Notes under the pieces: generated by a model
The model's input: the letters and a program-made list of their open reading frames with translations, nothing else
Told to the model about the DNA's origin: nothing
Databases searched by the model: none
In this document: positions 13,127 to 13,605 of the stretch, piece by piece
How positions within the stretch are numbered: position 1 is the stretch's first letter
Layout: every line of letters starts with the position of its first letter
Position numbers and translations under genes: made by a program
Source of the DNA: Lentisphaera sp.
GTDB taxonomy: Bacteria > Verrucomicrobiota > Lentisphaeria > Victivallales > GWF2-50-93
Length of the DNA stretch: 13,605 nt
Direction of reading: 5' to 3'
Assembly (NCBI GenBank): GCA_020721745.1
Contig: DYMC01000003.1
Location: forward strand, 16,100 to 29,704

Positions 13127-13605
13127 ATGAATAGTATATATGGCATAAAAAAACATTCCGCCGGAGGCTCCACTAGCCCTTATGAAAGATACCATCTTAC
13201 AGCGGCAGAAAAGTATGCGGCGCTGCGGGATGCTTCGCAATACTGGTCTGGACTGGTGCCTGCGGACGCGGCCGGGCTTCTTGGCTGGGCGGATCCACCC
13301 ACTTCTTCATATTCTGACGGTAGAAAGGGCCAACGCGCGAAGGATGATGCTTATTACTATGTATGTATAAGGGATAATTGCTGGAAGAGATTTGCCATTT
13401 ATAAGTTTGAGAACAGCTCCAGCAGCAGCTCCAGCAGTTCCAGCTCCAGCAGCAGCTCCAGCAGTTCCAGCTCCAGCTCCAGCAGCAGCTCCAGCAGTTC
13501 CAGCTCCAGCTCCAGCAGCAGCTCCAGCAGTTCCAGCTCCAGCTCCAGCAGCTCTAGCTCAAGCTCCAGCAGCAGCAGTTCTAGCTTTAGCAGCTCAAGC
13601 TCCAG
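13127..13605 (+). CDS. Serine-tailed small virion-type protein, second paralogue (3' partial)
   Basis: The frame opens at the ATG at 13127 and stays open to the end of the window, so the stop lies outside. It encodes at least 159 residues. Residues 1-96 form the folded part (HSAGGSTSPYERYHLTAAEK, ALRDASQYWSGLVPADAAGL, GWADPP, AYYYVCIRDNCWKRFAIYKF). From codon 97 (13415) every residue is serine except one Phe near the window end. The folded part is paralogous to residues 13-100 of the previous gene. The ATG is two bases after the upstream stop and has no clear ribosome site, so it is probably translated by re-initiation from the upstream gene. A virion surface role is inferred. The length of the serine tract cannot be given because it continues out of the window. 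Confidence 0.8.
   Translation, partial: MNSIYGIKKHSAGGSTSPYERYHLTAAEKYAALRDASQYWSGLVPADAAGLLGWADPPTSSYSDGRKGQRAKDDAYYYVCIRDNCWKRFAIYKFENSSSSSSSSSSSSSSSSSSSSSSSSSSSSSSSSSSSSSSSSSSSSSSSSSSSSSSSSSFSSSSS
13415..13534 (+). repeat. In-frame tandem repeat encoding polyserine
   Basis: Two exact 27-base units (13415-13441, 13442-13468) are followed by two exact 33-base units (13469-13501, 13502-13534). The longer unit is the shorter one with one more AGCTCC. Each unit is a whole number of codons, so gain or loss of units keeps the frame. After 13535 the repeat decays into mixed AGC, TCT, TCA and AGT serine codons up to the window end. Confidence 0.92.

Noticed and set aside
13182..13370. Open frame of 62 codons on the + strand
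   Set aside because: It overlaps, in another frame, the 13127 gene, whose product is clearly paralogous to the preceding protein.
13415..13605. CRISPR-like or regulatory repeat array
   Set aside because: The repeats are contiguous without spacers, are multiples of three and code for serine in the frame of a real gene, so they are a coding minisatellite.

Overview
This window is part of the late (virion morphogenesis) region of a large tailed bacteriophage (Caudoviricetes), or possibly of an integrated relative. All supported genes are on the + strand, mostly a few bases apart or overlapping by 1 to 4 bases. They read as a head-assembly block: end of a possible portal protein, several virion-type proteins, prohead protease, scaffold-like protein, decoration-like protein, major capsid protein, then small post-capsid genes. 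No tRNA, rRNA, CRISPR, insertion sequence, integrase or host housekeeping gene is visible. The host cannot be named from this stretch.

The most striking gene lies at 1069-2904. It encodes a free-standing C-terminal half of the RNA polymerase beta' subunit (RpoC). It keeps the bridge helix, all four cysteines of the second beta' zinc site and a trigger loop with its histidine, but it starts well after the catalytic NADFDGD aspartate loop. The phage therefore probably encodes a split multisubunit RNA polymerase whose other pieces lie outside the window. Its place inside the head operon suggests a late or virion-packaged enzyme.

Layout: 1-440, Pro/Ala-rich C-terminus of a gene that begins upstream (possible portal); 452-1060, small Gly/Ala-rich protein; 1069-2904, beta' C-terminal half; 2906-7451, three unidentified proteins in a translationally coupled run; 7454-8917, prohead protease with a Cys/His cluster and a long C-terminal extension; 8964-9920, Ala/Glu-rich scaffold candidate; 9939-10292, small protein; 10315-10878, decoration-like protein with a serine tail; 10901-11866, major capsid protein followed by a strong terminator; 12024-12548, separate short unit ended by a second terminator; 12657-13124 and 13127 to the window end, two tandem paralogues with long polyserine C-termini, the second running off the window inside an in-frame tandem DNA repeat.

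A pattern links many of these proteins. A short motif, hydrophobic-x-Lys-x-Ala followed usually by Ser/Ala/Gly/Glu, recurs about 30 times. It is dense in the scaffold candidate, the protease and the proteins at 2906 and 5793, and occurs once near the N-terminus of the capsid protein. This is the distribution expected of a prohead-protease cleavage signal, and I propose that as a hypothesis. A second pattern is a shared element (TTATCGGA, 7-8 bases, TTATA) upstream of both post-capsid units, just after each terminator; it is a candidate late promoter. Function calls come from reading the sequence and from remembered family features; no database search was run.
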